From: Flavobacterium gelatinilyticum | Lineage (GTDB): Bacteria; Bacteroidota; Bacteroidia; Flavobacteriales; Flavobacteriaceae | Assembly: GCF_027111295.1 (NCBI RefSeq) | Contig: NZ_CP114287.1 | Span: 3,906,001-3,970,000 of the forward strand | DNA: 64,000 nt | Direction of reading: 5' to 3' | Shown here: in pieces, positions 25,860 to 33,734 of the stretch | Layout of the letters: each line of letters opens with the position of its first letter | Numbering within the stretch: position 1 is the stretch's first letter | Position numbers and translations under genes: made by a program | Notes under the pieces: model-generated | Database searches by the model: none | The model's input: the letters and a program-made list of their open reading frames with translations, nothing else | What the model was told of the DNA's origin: nothing

Positions 25860-26354
25860 ATGAAGAATTTTTTGATACTATTATTGGTTTTATTTCTTTT
25901 TGTAAGTTGTAAAGAAGAAGTGGTAAAACAGCCGGCAAAACTTATCGAGAAAGATAAAATGGTTGATATTATGTATGATTTGTCTCTTTTGGAGGCAATG
26001 AAATACCAGCATCAGCAAAAACTGGATTCGACAGAAACAGATCCAACCAAATTTATTTTAAAGAAATATAAAATAGACAGCCTTCAGTTTGCAGAGAATA
26101 ATAAGTATTATGCAGCAGATTATGAGAACTACAAAGAATTGTTTGATGAAGTAGGGAAAAGGCTGGCCAAAAATCAGAGAGATACAGATTCTATTGTAAC
26201 GCTTGAAGAGAAAAAAGCAAAGAAAGCTGCGAAAGATAAGAAAGATAAACCAAAAGCAGCAACTCCAAAAGATTCAGTTAAAAAACCTGGAAATAAAATA
26301 AACATTGATTCGATACGACGACAAATGATTATAAATCGTAAGAACAGTAAATAA
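25860..26354 (+). CDS. DUF4296 lipoprotein
   Basis: Encodes 164 residues. Signal peptide and lipobox (LFLFVSCKEE) lead into a helical domain (KLIEKDKMVDIMYDLSLLEA, then FILKKYKIDSLQFAENNKYYAADYENYKELF) that matches DUF4296. A Lys/Ala/Pro-rich tail (EKKAKKAAKDKKDK, then KAATPKDSVKKPGNK) looks disordered. It begins 9 nt after pyrC and ends the operon. Its stop codon is one base from that of the convergent epimerase gene. Function unknown. Confidence 0.85.
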   Translation: MKNFLILLLVLFLFVSCKEEVVKQPAKLIEKDKMVDIMYDLSLLEAMKYQHQQKLDSTETDPTKFILKKYKIDSLQFAENNKYYAADYENYKELFDEVGKRLAKNQRDTDSIVTLEEKKAKKAAKDKKDKPKAATPKDSVKKPGNKINIDSIRRQMIINRKNSK

Positions 26355-26355
26355 A

Positions 26356-27357
26356 TTACAGTTTTGAAACGTCTTTAATATACTGATGAACATCCTGAAA
26401 AACCGCTCCTAAGGCGGTTTTTATTTTTTCGTTTGAATATAAATTTTTAGAATATGAAGCTTTTGCAGTTGCTCTGGTAAGGCTTCTTTTCTGGAAAAAT
26501 AAAGTCGAAAAAATGCCGTCTGCCATCCAGAGTAAATTCATTAAGAAAGGTTTTGCATGAATATGAGGTTTTTTTACATTTAAAGCTTCGGCTATGGTGT
26601 TTAGAATATCTCTGAAAACAATATTGTCAGCAATTAAGGTAAAACGTTCATTTTTAATGTTGCTTTTCATTAATTGGTAGGTTGTTTTGACAACATCATC
26701 AATCGAAATAAAACCGGTGCTTCCAAGGGTGTAAAACGAAAGTCCATTCGCAACTTTATTATACAATTCTGCACTTCCCTGCTGTTTATCTTTGTTTTTA
26801 GGAATTGGCCCTAGAATAACACCCGGATTTACAATAAGTACATCCAGACCTTCCTGATGTCCACGCCAGACTTCCATCTCGGAGCCATATTTAGAAATGG
26901 CATAATCGCTGTGCGGCTTTTCCGGATTCCAGTCGGTTTCTTCTGTAATATGCGTTTCGTGTGCGGCTAAATCGCCAAGTGCAGCAATTGAACTAACGAA
27001 GCAGAATTTTTTTACCTCTCTTGCAATAGCAAAATTGACGATATTGGCTGTTCCTTCAATGTTGGTTTTTCGAAGTTCTTCTTCATCTTTCGGGTCAAAT
27101 GAAATTAAAGCAGCGCAGTGGTACACATAATCAATGCCGGTAAAAGCAGTTTCTAAGGAAGGAATGTCAAGAATATCGGCTTCAAGCCATTCTATTTTTT
27201 CAAATAAATCTGCTTTTTTGTACAATTCAAAAACCGATTTTGTTTTCTGAATGTTATTCTGGCTGCGGTAAATTGCCCGGACATTTTCTCCATTTTCAAT
27301 TAAATGAAGCAATAAATGCGCGCCCACTAAACCAGTTCCTCCTGTTACTAATACCAT
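26356..27357 (-). CDS. NAD-dependent epimerase/dehydratase-family protein (extended SDR)
   Basis: Encodes 333 residues. The Rossmann nucleotide-binding motif is at the very start (VLVTGGTGLVGAHLLLHLIE, TGxxGxxG type), and the catalytic YxxxK appears as DYAISKYGSEMEVWR near residue 150, with the active-site serine in FCFVSSIAALGD. Similar Flavobacterium proteins are annotated as dihydroflavonol-4-reductase-like. The exact substrate cannot be told. Its last 80 bases overlap, on the other strand, the terminator hairpin of the pyrC operon. Confidence 0.88.
   Translation of the reverse strand: MVLVTGGTGLVGAHLLLHLIENGENVRAIYRSQNNIQKTKSVFELYKKADLFEKIEWLEADILDIPSLETAFTGIDYVYHCAALISFDPKDEEELRKTNIEGTANIVNFAIAREVKKFCFVSSIAALGDLAAHETHITEETDWNPEKPHSDYAISKYGSEMEVWRGHQEGLDVLIVNPGVILGPIPKNKDKQQGSAELYNKVANGLSFYTLGSTGFISIDDVVKTTYQLMKSNIKNERFTLIADNIVFRDILNTIAEALNVKKPHIHAKPFLMNLLWMADGIFSTLFFQKRSLTRATAKASYSKNLYSNEKIKTALGAVFQDVHQYIKDVSKL
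26398..26429 (+). terminator. pyrC operon terminator inside the convergent epimerase gene
   Basis: AAAAACCGC (26398-26406) and GCGGTTTTT (26414-26422) form a perfect 9-bp stem with a 7-nt loop, followed by ATTTTTT. It lies 44 nt past the DUF4296 stop codon and within the 3' end of the opposite-strand coding sequence. Confidence 0.8.
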
Positions 27358-27483
27358 TTTGTAAAGATAAGTTTTTTGGTTAAAGGTGCAAAGATCCAGA
27401 GGTTCAAAGGGACAAAGTTTTTATTGATTTTTTTGAAATTAATGTTGTTATTACCTTTTGTTATTGATATTGTACATTGCTTT

Positions 27484-27514
27484 TTGATATTGCCATTGTC
27501 ATTGATTATATTTG
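27484..27514 (+). promoter_or_regulatory. tyrS promoter
   Basis: TTG (27484-27486), a 20-nt spacer and TATATTTG (27507-27514) give a near-ideal Bacteroidota promoter, 18 nt before the tyrS ATG. Confidence 0.75.
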
Positions 27515-27532
27515 CGCAAAATATTTTAAAAA

Positions 27533-28828
27533 ATGAAGAATCTAGTTGAAGAATTAAAATGGCGCGGTTTGTACCATGATAGCATGCCAGGAACGGAAGA
27601 ACAATTGCTAAAAGAGGTAACATCGGCCTATATTGGTTTTGATCCAACGGCAGATTCACTGCACATAGGCAGCATGGTTCAGATTATTTTACTGGTACAT
27701 TTAAAGAATTTCGGGCATCAGCCAATTGCTTTGGTTGGAGGTGCAACCGGAATGATTGGTGATCCATCCGGTAAATCTGATGAAAGAAACCTGCTGAACG
27801 AAGAAACGCTGGCTAAAAACGTTGCGGGAATCAAAAGTGTCCTGTCTAGTTTCTTAGACTTTAATTCGAATGAAGCAAATGCTCCAATTATGGTAAATAA
27901 CTACGATTGGATGAAAGAATTCTCGTTTATTGATTTTGCACGTGAGGTTGGAAAACGTATCACGGTAAATTATATGATGGCTAAGGATTCTGTTAAAAAG
28001 AGATTTAGCGGAGAAGGTGAGGGAATGTCGTTTACAGAATTTACGTATCAGTTAATTCAGGGATACGATTTTTATCACTTATATAAAAATAACAACTGCC
28101 TTCTGCAAATGGGAGGTTCTGATCAATGGGGAAATATCACTACGGGTACAGAATTAGTGCGCAGAATGGGAGGCGAGAATGCAAAAGCATTTGCGCTTAC
28201 AACACCATTAATTACAAAAGCTGACGGATCTAAGTTTGGAAAATCTGAAGGTGGAAATGTTTGGTTAGATGCTGATAAAACTTCGGTTTACAAATTTTAC
28301 CAGTTTTGGGTAAATGCTACAGATGCCGATGCAGAAAAATACATCAAAATCTTTACTTTCTTAGATAAAGAAACGATTGACTCCTTAATTGCTGAGCACC
28401 AGACAGCACCGCATTTAAGAATCCTTCAAAAGAAATTAGCAGAAGAAATTACGATTTTCGTTCATAGCAAGGAAGAATTAGAAAAAGCAATTCAGGCTTC
28501 TAATATCTTATTCGGAAACTCAACTGCCGAAGATTTAAAACAATTAGACGAAGCGACTTTCTTGGAAGTTTTCGACGGAGTGCCTCAAGCTGAAATTGCA
28601 AAAGCTGATTTAGAAAACGGATTGGATATTGTGACTGTTTTAAATGAAAAAACAGGTTTTTTTAAATCAAACGGTGAAGCCAGAAGAGCTTTAACAGCCA
28701 ATTCAATTTCTGTAAACAGAGAAAAAATCAAAGAAGATTTTGTTTTAACTGCAAATGATTTAATTAATAATCAGTTTGTGTTATTACAAAGCGGTAAAAA
28801 GAATTATTTTGTGATTCGAGTGGTTTAA
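27533..28828 (+). CDS. tyrS: Tyrosyl-tRNA synthetase
   Basis: Charges tRNA-Tyr. Encodes 431 residues, normal for the bacterial TyrRS-F/S form. Class I signatures: [16 protein letters not shown] (HIGH variant HIGS) near residue 44 and [14 protein letters not shown] (KFGKS form of KMSKS) near residue 236. The tyrosine-binding region shows [18 protein letters not shown] and [16 protein letters not shown]-terminal S4-like RNA-binding domain follows ([19 protein letters not shown]). Single gene with its own promoter and terminator. Confidence 0.97.
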   Translation: MKNLVEELKWRGLYHDSMPGTEEQLLKEVTSAYIGFDPTADSLHIGSMVQIILLVHLKNFGHQPIALVGGATGMIGDPSGKSDERNLLNEETLAKNVAGIKSVLSSFLDFNSNEANAPIMVNNYDWMKEFSFIDFAREVGKRITVNYMMAKDSVKKRFSGEGEGMSFTEFTYQLIQGYDFYHLYKNNNCLLQMGGSDQWGNITTGTELVRRMGGENAKAFALTTPLITKADGSKFGKSEGGNVWLDADKTSVYKFYQFWVNATDADAEKYIKIFTFLDKETIDSLIAEHQTAPHLRILQKKLAEEITIFVHSKEELEKAIQASNILFGNSTAEDLKQLDEATFLEVFDGVPQAEIAKADLENGLDIVTVLNEKTGFFKSNGEARRALTANSISVNREKIKEDFVLTANDLINNQFVLLQSGKKNYFVIRVV

Positions 28829-28854
28829 TTCGCTTCATAATTTAAATACAATAA

Positions 28855-28883
28855 AAAAAGCATCCTGAATAAGGATGCTTTTC
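28855..28883 (+). terminator. Terminator between tyrS and the convergent T9SS gene
   Basis: AAAAGCATCCT (28856-28866) and AGGATGCTTTT (28872-28882) form a perfect 11-bp stem with a 5-nt loop. A and T flanks make it bidirectional. Confidence 0.85.
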
Positions 28884-28899
28884 TATTTAATAGATGTTC

Positions 28900-30600
28900 T
28901 TATTTAAGAACTTTTCGGGTCTCATTTTTAGATTTAATAATGTAGATACCGCTTTTTAATGAATTTAAAGATCTGTTTTCTTCTTCTATAGATTTAACTT
29001 CTTTGGTTAGAACTTTTTGTCCTTCAAAATTGTAAACATTTATAGTATAAGGTTCTGCTGTTTTCTCAGTCGCTGCTTCAGGTGCTATTTTTCCAAAAGG
29101 GCTGTAAAAAGTCACAGGAATAACCGTTACATTGTTATTCTCGTTTGATTCTGCATTGGTTTTTGAATCGTCGATAACCATAAGGATATTCCAGTTTCCA
29201 TTAAAAGAAGCACCGCTGTTGCTAAAATCAGAAGAAAAAATGGTAGCACCCGGTATAAAAGAAGTTTCTCCCGGATTAATAGCATTTACGGATATAGTCG
29301 TACCGTTTGATTTTAAATCGGCTGTATCCAACGTGGTGTTATTTGATAAATAAAATCTAACATCTGTTCTTGTAGAAACCCCGTTTCCGATGTTTTTGGC
29401 TGCCAGTGTTGCTATTCTCAGCATCCCTGATTGATTGTTTATCCTGTGTCTTCTTCCTTGTAAGTCACTTAATCCTGCTGGACAGTCAAAACAGTCACTA
29501 AAAACAACCGTATTGTTAGGATCGATAATTAAATCCGGTTTTCCTGTTGGGTTTGTTGGATTCGTTGGATTTGTCGGGTTTGTCGGATTCGTTGGGGCAT
29601 TTGGATCAGTTGTTCCAACCACCGTTACTTTTCCTGCAGATGAAACAACATTATTATATACATTGAAATCTTCAGAATTAGATAATCTCATATTTAAATA
29701 ATATTTGCGGCTTTCTACAGTATTTGGAATAGTTAAAACTTTACTTCCTGTATAACTTCCATTAGCACTTACTGGTGCTATTGTTTCAGTACCAATTTGA
29801 ATATCATCTCCGCCGGCTATAAAGTTTCGGGATCTCGAAAGATAAAATGTAACAGTCGTTGTGCTGCTTTGAATATTTGAACCGATATTTCGAATGGTAT
29901 AGGTTGCAGTTTTTTTCGTTCCGCGGTATAAAGTGTTATAATCGTACGGAGCTACAGATGCAGCTTGTAAATCCGGTTTTTGGCAGCTGAATGTAGCAGG
30001 GGAATATACAGCATTACCGCCTGTTGGATCTAATTGATATTCGCTGTCTCCTCTTTCTATATCGGCTGCAGTAATTAAATAATAATTAGCGCCTTTTCCA
30101 TAGTCCATGTAATAGACATCCCCCATGTTTAAAGGCTTTTCTGTTTTAATATTTACCCTATCTCTAAGAGTGTTAGCAGTTAAATTAGAGCAGAAGTTGC
30201 TTTGAGCTTCCTGAATAGTTGAGCCTAATAAAATTGGCCTGATGTATTTCCATGATAAAGAATTACATAAATCCGGAATCAACTCAAAAGGAGCGGGGTC
30301 GTCTATATCACCTCCTCTATCTTGATAAGAGTCAGTAGCATATAATACTCTGTAATATCTGGCGCCTGTTCCTTTGATTATCTCAGATTTGTAAACTCTT
30401 CCAACTTCTAATTTGGTATTTTGCCAAAGATTCACATCTCTATTTGGACCTATCGTAACACTTTCGGCACATCCTGCAGATATAGCTATTTCAATATTTG
30501 TACCTAAATCCTGCAAAATGTGAAATTTGTAACCTTGAAGGCCCTGAGACCATCCTGTAATGCTTAAAAGAATAAACATTAATAATGTAATTTTTTTCAT
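28900..30600 (-). CDS. Secreted CARDB-domain protein with T9SS type A sorting domain
   Basis: Encodes 566 residues. A signal peptide (MKKITLLMFILLSITGWSQG) is followed by an uncharacterised N-terminal region of about 190 residues with paired cysteines, a CARDB-like beta-sandwich (about 205-325: PDLQAASVAPYDYNTLYRGT, RNIGSNIQSSTTTVTFYLS), a short NPT tandem repeat (about 333-350), a second CARDB-like domain (GRRHRINNQSGMLRIATLAA, STRTDVRFYLSNNTTLD) and a C-terminal sorting domain (YTINVYNFEGQKVLTKEVK, SLKSGIYIIKSKNETRKVLK). The type IX system would export it and attach it to the surface. The role, probably adhesion or binding, is inferred. Confidence 0.82.
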   Translation of the reverse strand: MKKITLLMFILLSITGWSQGLQGYKFHILQDLGTNIEIAISAGCAESVTIGPNRDVNLWQNTKLEVGRVYKSEIIKGTGARYYRVLYATDSYQDRGGDIDDPAPFELIPDLCNSLSWKYIRPILLGSTIQEAQSNFCSNLTANTLRDRVNIKTEKPLNMGDVYYMDYGKGANYYLITAADIERGDSEYQLDPTGGNAVYSPATFSCQKPDLQAASVAPYDYNTLYRGTKKTATYTIRNIGSNIQSSTTTVTFYLSRSRNFIAGGDDIQIGTETIAPVSANGSYTGSKVLTIPNTVESRKYYLNMRLSNSEDFNVYNNVVSSAGKVTVVGTTDPNAPTNPTNPTNPTNPTNPTGKPDLIIDPNNTVVFSDCFDCPAGLSDLQGRRHRINNQSGMLRIATLAAKNIGNGVSTRTDVRFYLSNNTTLDTADLKSNGTTISVNAINPGETSFIPGATIFSSDFSNSGASFNGNWNILMVIDDSKTNAESNENNNVTVIPVTFYSPFGKIAPEAATEKTAEPYTINVYNFEGQKVLTKEVKSIEEENRSLNSLKSGIYIIKSKNETRKVLK

Positions 30601-30750
30601 ACTTATATATTTAAAATTAGTTGGTTAAAAGTAATTTTAAAATACAAAAGCAGTATTTTTCTTATATTAACTATAAGTTAATAAATTGTGTATATTCTTA
30701 CTAATTATGTAAAATAGAAGAGAGGGTCAAAGGAACAAAAAAAGAATTGT

Positions 30751-31731
30751 TTATAGTACCATCAAGTTACAGCCGCGAATATCGGAATTATCAAAACGTC
30801 CTAATACCTCAAAAGAATTGTTGGGATTTTTTTTGCCTAAATCCTGAGTTGCAATAAATGAACAGGAATTGATATTAGCCAAATCAATAACATTGATGCC
30901 GCCGGTTTTCCCGTCCTGAATATACGTTAAAGCATCTTCGGGATCGCGAACGAGAATGTGCATCCATGACGGACATTCGAAAACACCTTCGCCTAAGGAA
31001 TAAGCCTGGGCTAAAAGTTCGGTCATTCCGTATTCTGAGTGAATAGAAGAAACGCCAAAGCCTTTACATAGTATCTCGTGCAATTCTTCGCGAATCATTT
31101 CCTTGCGTTTTCCTTTCATTCCTCCAGTTTCCATAATGATGGTGTTTTGAAGGTTGAACTGATGTTTTTCGATTAAATCTAATAAAGCGTAAGTAACACC
31201 AATTAAAATTACATTTTGTCCGGATTCGTCTAATTCAGTAAGTTTTTTAATTAAATCGTCGTGATTGTGTAAATAAAACCCGCTTTCAGGCTGATTGGAT
31301 AGTTTTATTAAATCTTCGACCATATAAATAAGCGAAGATCCCTCGCGTTCTAAATAAGACGGCAGAAGGGCTAAAACGACATAATCTTCGATATTGCCGT
31401 AAAACTGCGAAAATCCTTTTTGGTAACTTTCTTCATAAAGCGAAACATCAGTTACTAAATGACGGCTTGTAATCATTCCCGTTGTACCGCTGCTGGTAAA
31501 AGTGACCTGAGCAGGATCTGAATTTGAAACTACATTATGGCTCTTAAAAAACTGAATGGGTAAAAATGGGATGTGCTGCAGAGATTTTACCTGTTGCGGA
31601 TTGACTTTTAGGAAGTCGCAGAAATCACGATATACAACATTATTCTCGTGCTGAAAACGAAAAACTTTTAAAGCTGTTTTCTCAAATTGTTTCTGACTCG
31701 AAATGGTAAATATATCGCTGGCTGTAATCAA
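30751..31731 (-). CDS. LuxE-like acyl-protein synthetase family protein
   Basis: The family activates an acyl group through an acyl-adenylate or thioester; related proteins supply fatty acids to luciferase systems or act on other carriers. I place the start at the TTG at 31731 (MITASDIFTISSQKQFEKTA), giving 326 residues, because a perfect -7 element (TATCTTTG, 31752-31745) lies downstream of the only upstream ATG (31776), and the extra residues are encoded by repeat-like DNA. Family signs include VVYRDFCDFLK, HIPFLPIQFFKSH, the TFTSSGTTGMITSRH nucleotide-binding loop, and SEYGMTELLAQAY. The cofactor and acceptor are unknown. The ATG at 31776 remains an alternative. Confidence 0.8.
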   Translation of the reverse strand: MITASDIFTISSQKQFEKTALKVFRFQHENNVVYRDFCDFLKVNPQQVKSLQHIPFLPIQFFKSHNVVSNSDPAQVTFTSSGTTGMITSRHLVTDVSLYEESYQKGFSQFYGNIEDYVVLALLPSYLEREGSSLIYMVEDLIKLSNQPESGFYLHNHDDLIKKLTELDESGQNVILIGVTYALLDLIEKHQFNLQNTIIMETGGMKGKRKEMIREELHEILCKGFGVSSIHSEYGMTELLAQAYSLGEGVFECPSWMHILVRDPEDALTYIQDGKTGGINVIDLANINSCSFIATQDLGKKNPNNSFEVLGRFDNSDIRGCNLMVL

Positions 31732-31744
31732 AACTTTTTTTGTG

Positions 31745-31752
31745 CAAAGATA
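31745..31752 (-). promoter_or_regulatory. -7 promoter element of the LuxE-like gene
   Basis: TATCTTTG on the minus strand matches the consensus exactly. Transcription would start near 31738, only a few bases before the proposed TTG start. No clear -33 TTG is seen. Confidence 0.5.
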
Positions 31753-31820
31753 TTGTTTTTTAGTTTTCAGTCGCATTTTTCAGTCTCAGTTCTGTAACTG
31801 CGGCTGAAAACTGTAGAATA

Positions 31821-31848
31821 AAAAAAGCTCCAGACGGAGCTTTTTTTT
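31821..31848 (-). terminator. Bidirectional terminator between the T9SS small protein and LuxE-like gene
   Basis: AAAAAAGCTCC (31821-31831) and GGAGCTTTTTT (31836-31846) form a perfect 11-bp stem with an AGAC loop. The minus-strand gene ending at 31854 is upstream of it. Confidence 0.8.
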
Positions 31849-31853
31849 AAAGG

Positions 31854-32192
31854 TTATCGAATAATGAGTTTTCGTGTTGCCGTGGCATTCTGCTCGCTTA
31901 TTCGTATAATATAAACGCCGGGAACTAAATCTGAGACGTTAAGTTCTTTTGTGGTCATATGGGCCTGCAGTACTTTTTTTCCTAGGATATCAAATACTAC
32001 AACTTCTTTTTCTAAATCATTTTTAGATGAAATATATACTTTACCGTTAATAACCGGGTTAGGGTATAAGCTGAGTCCCTCAATAGTCGTATTGTCTTGA
32101 GGTTTTGGTAATTGCTTACTGTCCTGCGCCGAAACGCTAACAGAAAAGAAAAAAGCCAATATGAATGTAATATAAAAGTAGTTTTTTGCCAT
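31854..32192 (-). CDS. Small protein with T9SS type A sorting domain
   Basis: Encodes 112 residues from MAKNYFYITFILAFFFSVSV (ATG at 32192); an upstream in-frame ATG adds 14 hydrophobic residues without a signal-peptide start. After the signal peptide (ending SVSAQ) there is a linker of about 20 residues and then almost only the type A C-terminal domain: LSLYPNPVINGKVYIS, KEVVVFDILGKKVL, LVPGVYIIRISEQNATATRK. The mature protein is therefore little more than a sorting signal. Its role is unclear; such bare sorting-domain proteins recur in Flavobacteria. Confidence 0.8.
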   Translation of the reverse strand: MAKNYFYITFILAFFFSVSVSAQDSKQLPKPQDNTTIEGLSLYPNPVINGKVYISSKNDLEKEVVVFDILGKKVLQAHMTTKELNVSDLVPGVYIIRISEQNATATRKLIIR

Positions 32193-32344
32193 CGCGTATA
32201 TTTGGATATTGTAAATATACAAAAAAAATGACAAAAACTAAGCCAAAAAAAAACATCACTAAGATTTAGGACGTTTTTAACATTTTGTTGGTGAAGTTAT
32301 TACAACGAAACGTAACGATTTCGGGTAAAACCGCAGATATTAAA

Positions 32345-32380
32345 CAAAAAAAACACCCTAATAAAATTAGAGTGTTTTTT
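32345..32380 (-). terminator. Terminator of the surface lipoprotein gene
   Basis: On the minus strand ACACTCTAAT and ATTAGGGTGT (one mismatch) form a stem followed by TTTTTTTTG. It lies about 20 nt after the stop codon at 32399. Confidence 0.7.
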
Positions 32381-32398
32381 GAGTATTATGTGTTTTAA

Positions 32399-33595
32399 TT
32401 ATAGACCTGTTGTCCATCCAGCAGTCCAAGTTGGAACTCCTGATCCGTTTCCAGCTCCAGTAGCATCTGCGTTTTCTGTAAATACTTTAGTTACATCAGC
32501 CTCTCCTCCTGCTGTAGTTTTTCCTACAGATTTTACATCAACATCTTCGAATTTCACGTTAGTTGCTAACAAGTCAGTTCCAGCATATCCGATAGTTTCG
32601 TTGTGCTCAACATCAAATCCAGTTTTCCAGCCTTTTATTACAACGTTGTCAAATTTACCTTTAGTACCAACTCTTAATTTGAAAGCTTGAGATTCTTTAC
32701 TTGTATCATTAACTCCAGCTCCAATTAGAGTAAGGTTTTTGATAGTTGGGAAAGAAATTGGTGCAGCTAAGTGATTGTTTGAGTTGTTATCTGCTTCGAT
32801 CCCTCTGTTACCAGCATTAGTTCTGATTCCGTAGAAGTTTTCACCTGTTCCACTCCATCCTTCAGTCCAGTCGAATAAATCATCACCAACTTTTTCTGCG
32901 TGTTTATTAGAAACTACTAAGTGAGATGCATTTACAGTTCCACCAAACCATTCGAATCCGTCATCAGAGCTTTCGTAAACTTGTACATAATCAACAACAG
33001 TTGCTTTTCCAACTCCGAAGAATGAAAGACCGTTGAATTCTTTTTCAGTACTATAAGAGTAACCAGGGTATTCAATTCTTAAATATTTGATTGATCCAGA
33101 ATTATCATTAGCATCAGTTCCTCCGTATGCTAAATCAGAAACTTCAGCAGTAGCAGTACTACCTATGTTTTTGTTGATTGGTGCTTTTCCGCAAAGTACT
33201 AATCCTCCCCAAGCAGCTGGTATTTTTTCTTCAGAAGTCATAACAACCGGGCTGGTTGGAGTTCCTTGAACATCGATTTTTCCTCCTTGTGCAACTGCAA
33301 TATATCTTACAGCTTCAAATTGATTTGCTCCTAATTTAGTAGCTTCAATGATTACTCCAGCTTTAATTGTAAGTTTTGCACCATTTTTAACGATTAACTT
33401 ACCAGTAAGTTTGTAAGTTCCAGATTCTAAGATAACCTCACCTGAACCAATCTCTCCTTTAAGATTGTCTCTGGTTACAACAAAAGCAGAATCACCCCCT
33501 TTATTGTCATCATTGTTGTCGCTTGAACAAGAAGTTGTAAGTGTTACAAGCGATAATGCTGCTAAGCCTAAAATTGTTGAAATTGTTTTTTTCAT
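32399..33595 (-). CDS. Surface lipoprotein, beta-helix-like, partner of the TonB receptor
   Basis: Encodes 398 residues. Signal and lipobox (LVTLTTSCSSDNNDDN) with acidic residues after the cysteine favour surface exposure in this phylum. The mature part has an N-terminal parallel-beta start (IVKNGAKLTIKAGVIIEAT) and repeated motifs (WGGLVLCGKAPIN, YGGTDANDNSGSIKYLRIEY, VDYVQVYESSDDGFEWFGGT) typical of right-handed-beta-helix-like surface proteins in Bacteroidota. It lies 139 nt downstream of a TonB-dependent receptor and carries five Pho-box-like units in its own upstream region. The context suggests a SusD-like role in capturing a phosphate-containing substrate; no enzyme motif is seen. Confidence 0.78.
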   Translation of the reverse strand: MKKTISTILGLAALSLVTLTTSCSSDNNDDNKGGDSAFVVTRDNLKGEIGSGEVILESGTYKLTGKLIVKNGAKLTIKAGVIIEATKLGANQFEAVRYIAVAQGGKIDVQGTPTSPVVMTSEEKIPAAWGGLVLCGKAPINKNIGSTATAEVSDLAYGGTDANDNSGSIKYLRIEYPGYSYSTEKEFNGLSFFGVGKATVVDYVQVYESSDDGFEWFGGTVNASHLVVSNKHAEKVGDDLFDWTEGWSGTGENFYGIRTNAGNRGIEADNNSNNHLAAPISFPTIKNLTLIGAGVNDTSKESQAFKLRVGTKGKFDNVVIKGWKTGFDVEHNETIGYAGTDLLATNVKFEDVDVKSVGKTTAGGEADVTKVFTENADATGAGNGSGVPTWTAGWTTGL

Positions 33596-33647
33596 TACTT
33601 ATTTTTAATTAGTTTGTGTTTATGCAAAGGTTAGAACTTAAGTCTGA

Positions 33648-33702
33648 ATGAAAGTTAAGCTGTTGTAATCTATTTGTTATATATTCCTTAATCGTATGTT
33701 AA
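33648..33702 (-). promoter_or_regulatory. Pho-box-like array upstream of the surface lipoprotein gene
   Basis: On the minus strand five consecutive 11-nt units read TTAACATACGA, TTAAGGAATAT, ATAACAAATAG, ATTACAACAGC and TTAACTTTCAT. A -7-like TAACCTTTG (33633-33625) follows after 14 nt. The 11-nt periodicity is that of PhoB-type direct repeats. Confidence 0.65.
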
Positions 33703-33734
33703 GTAAATGCTAACTGGTTATTTTGTTGTTGATA

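Noticed and set aside
29533..29607. Tandem NPT-coding repeat as a CRISPR-like array
   Set aside because: The unit is only 9 nt, in frame within a coding region, with no spacers and no cas genes.
29435..29701. Plus-strand frame with repeated GFVGFV residues
   Set aside because: It is the antisense of the NPT repeat of the T9SS protein.
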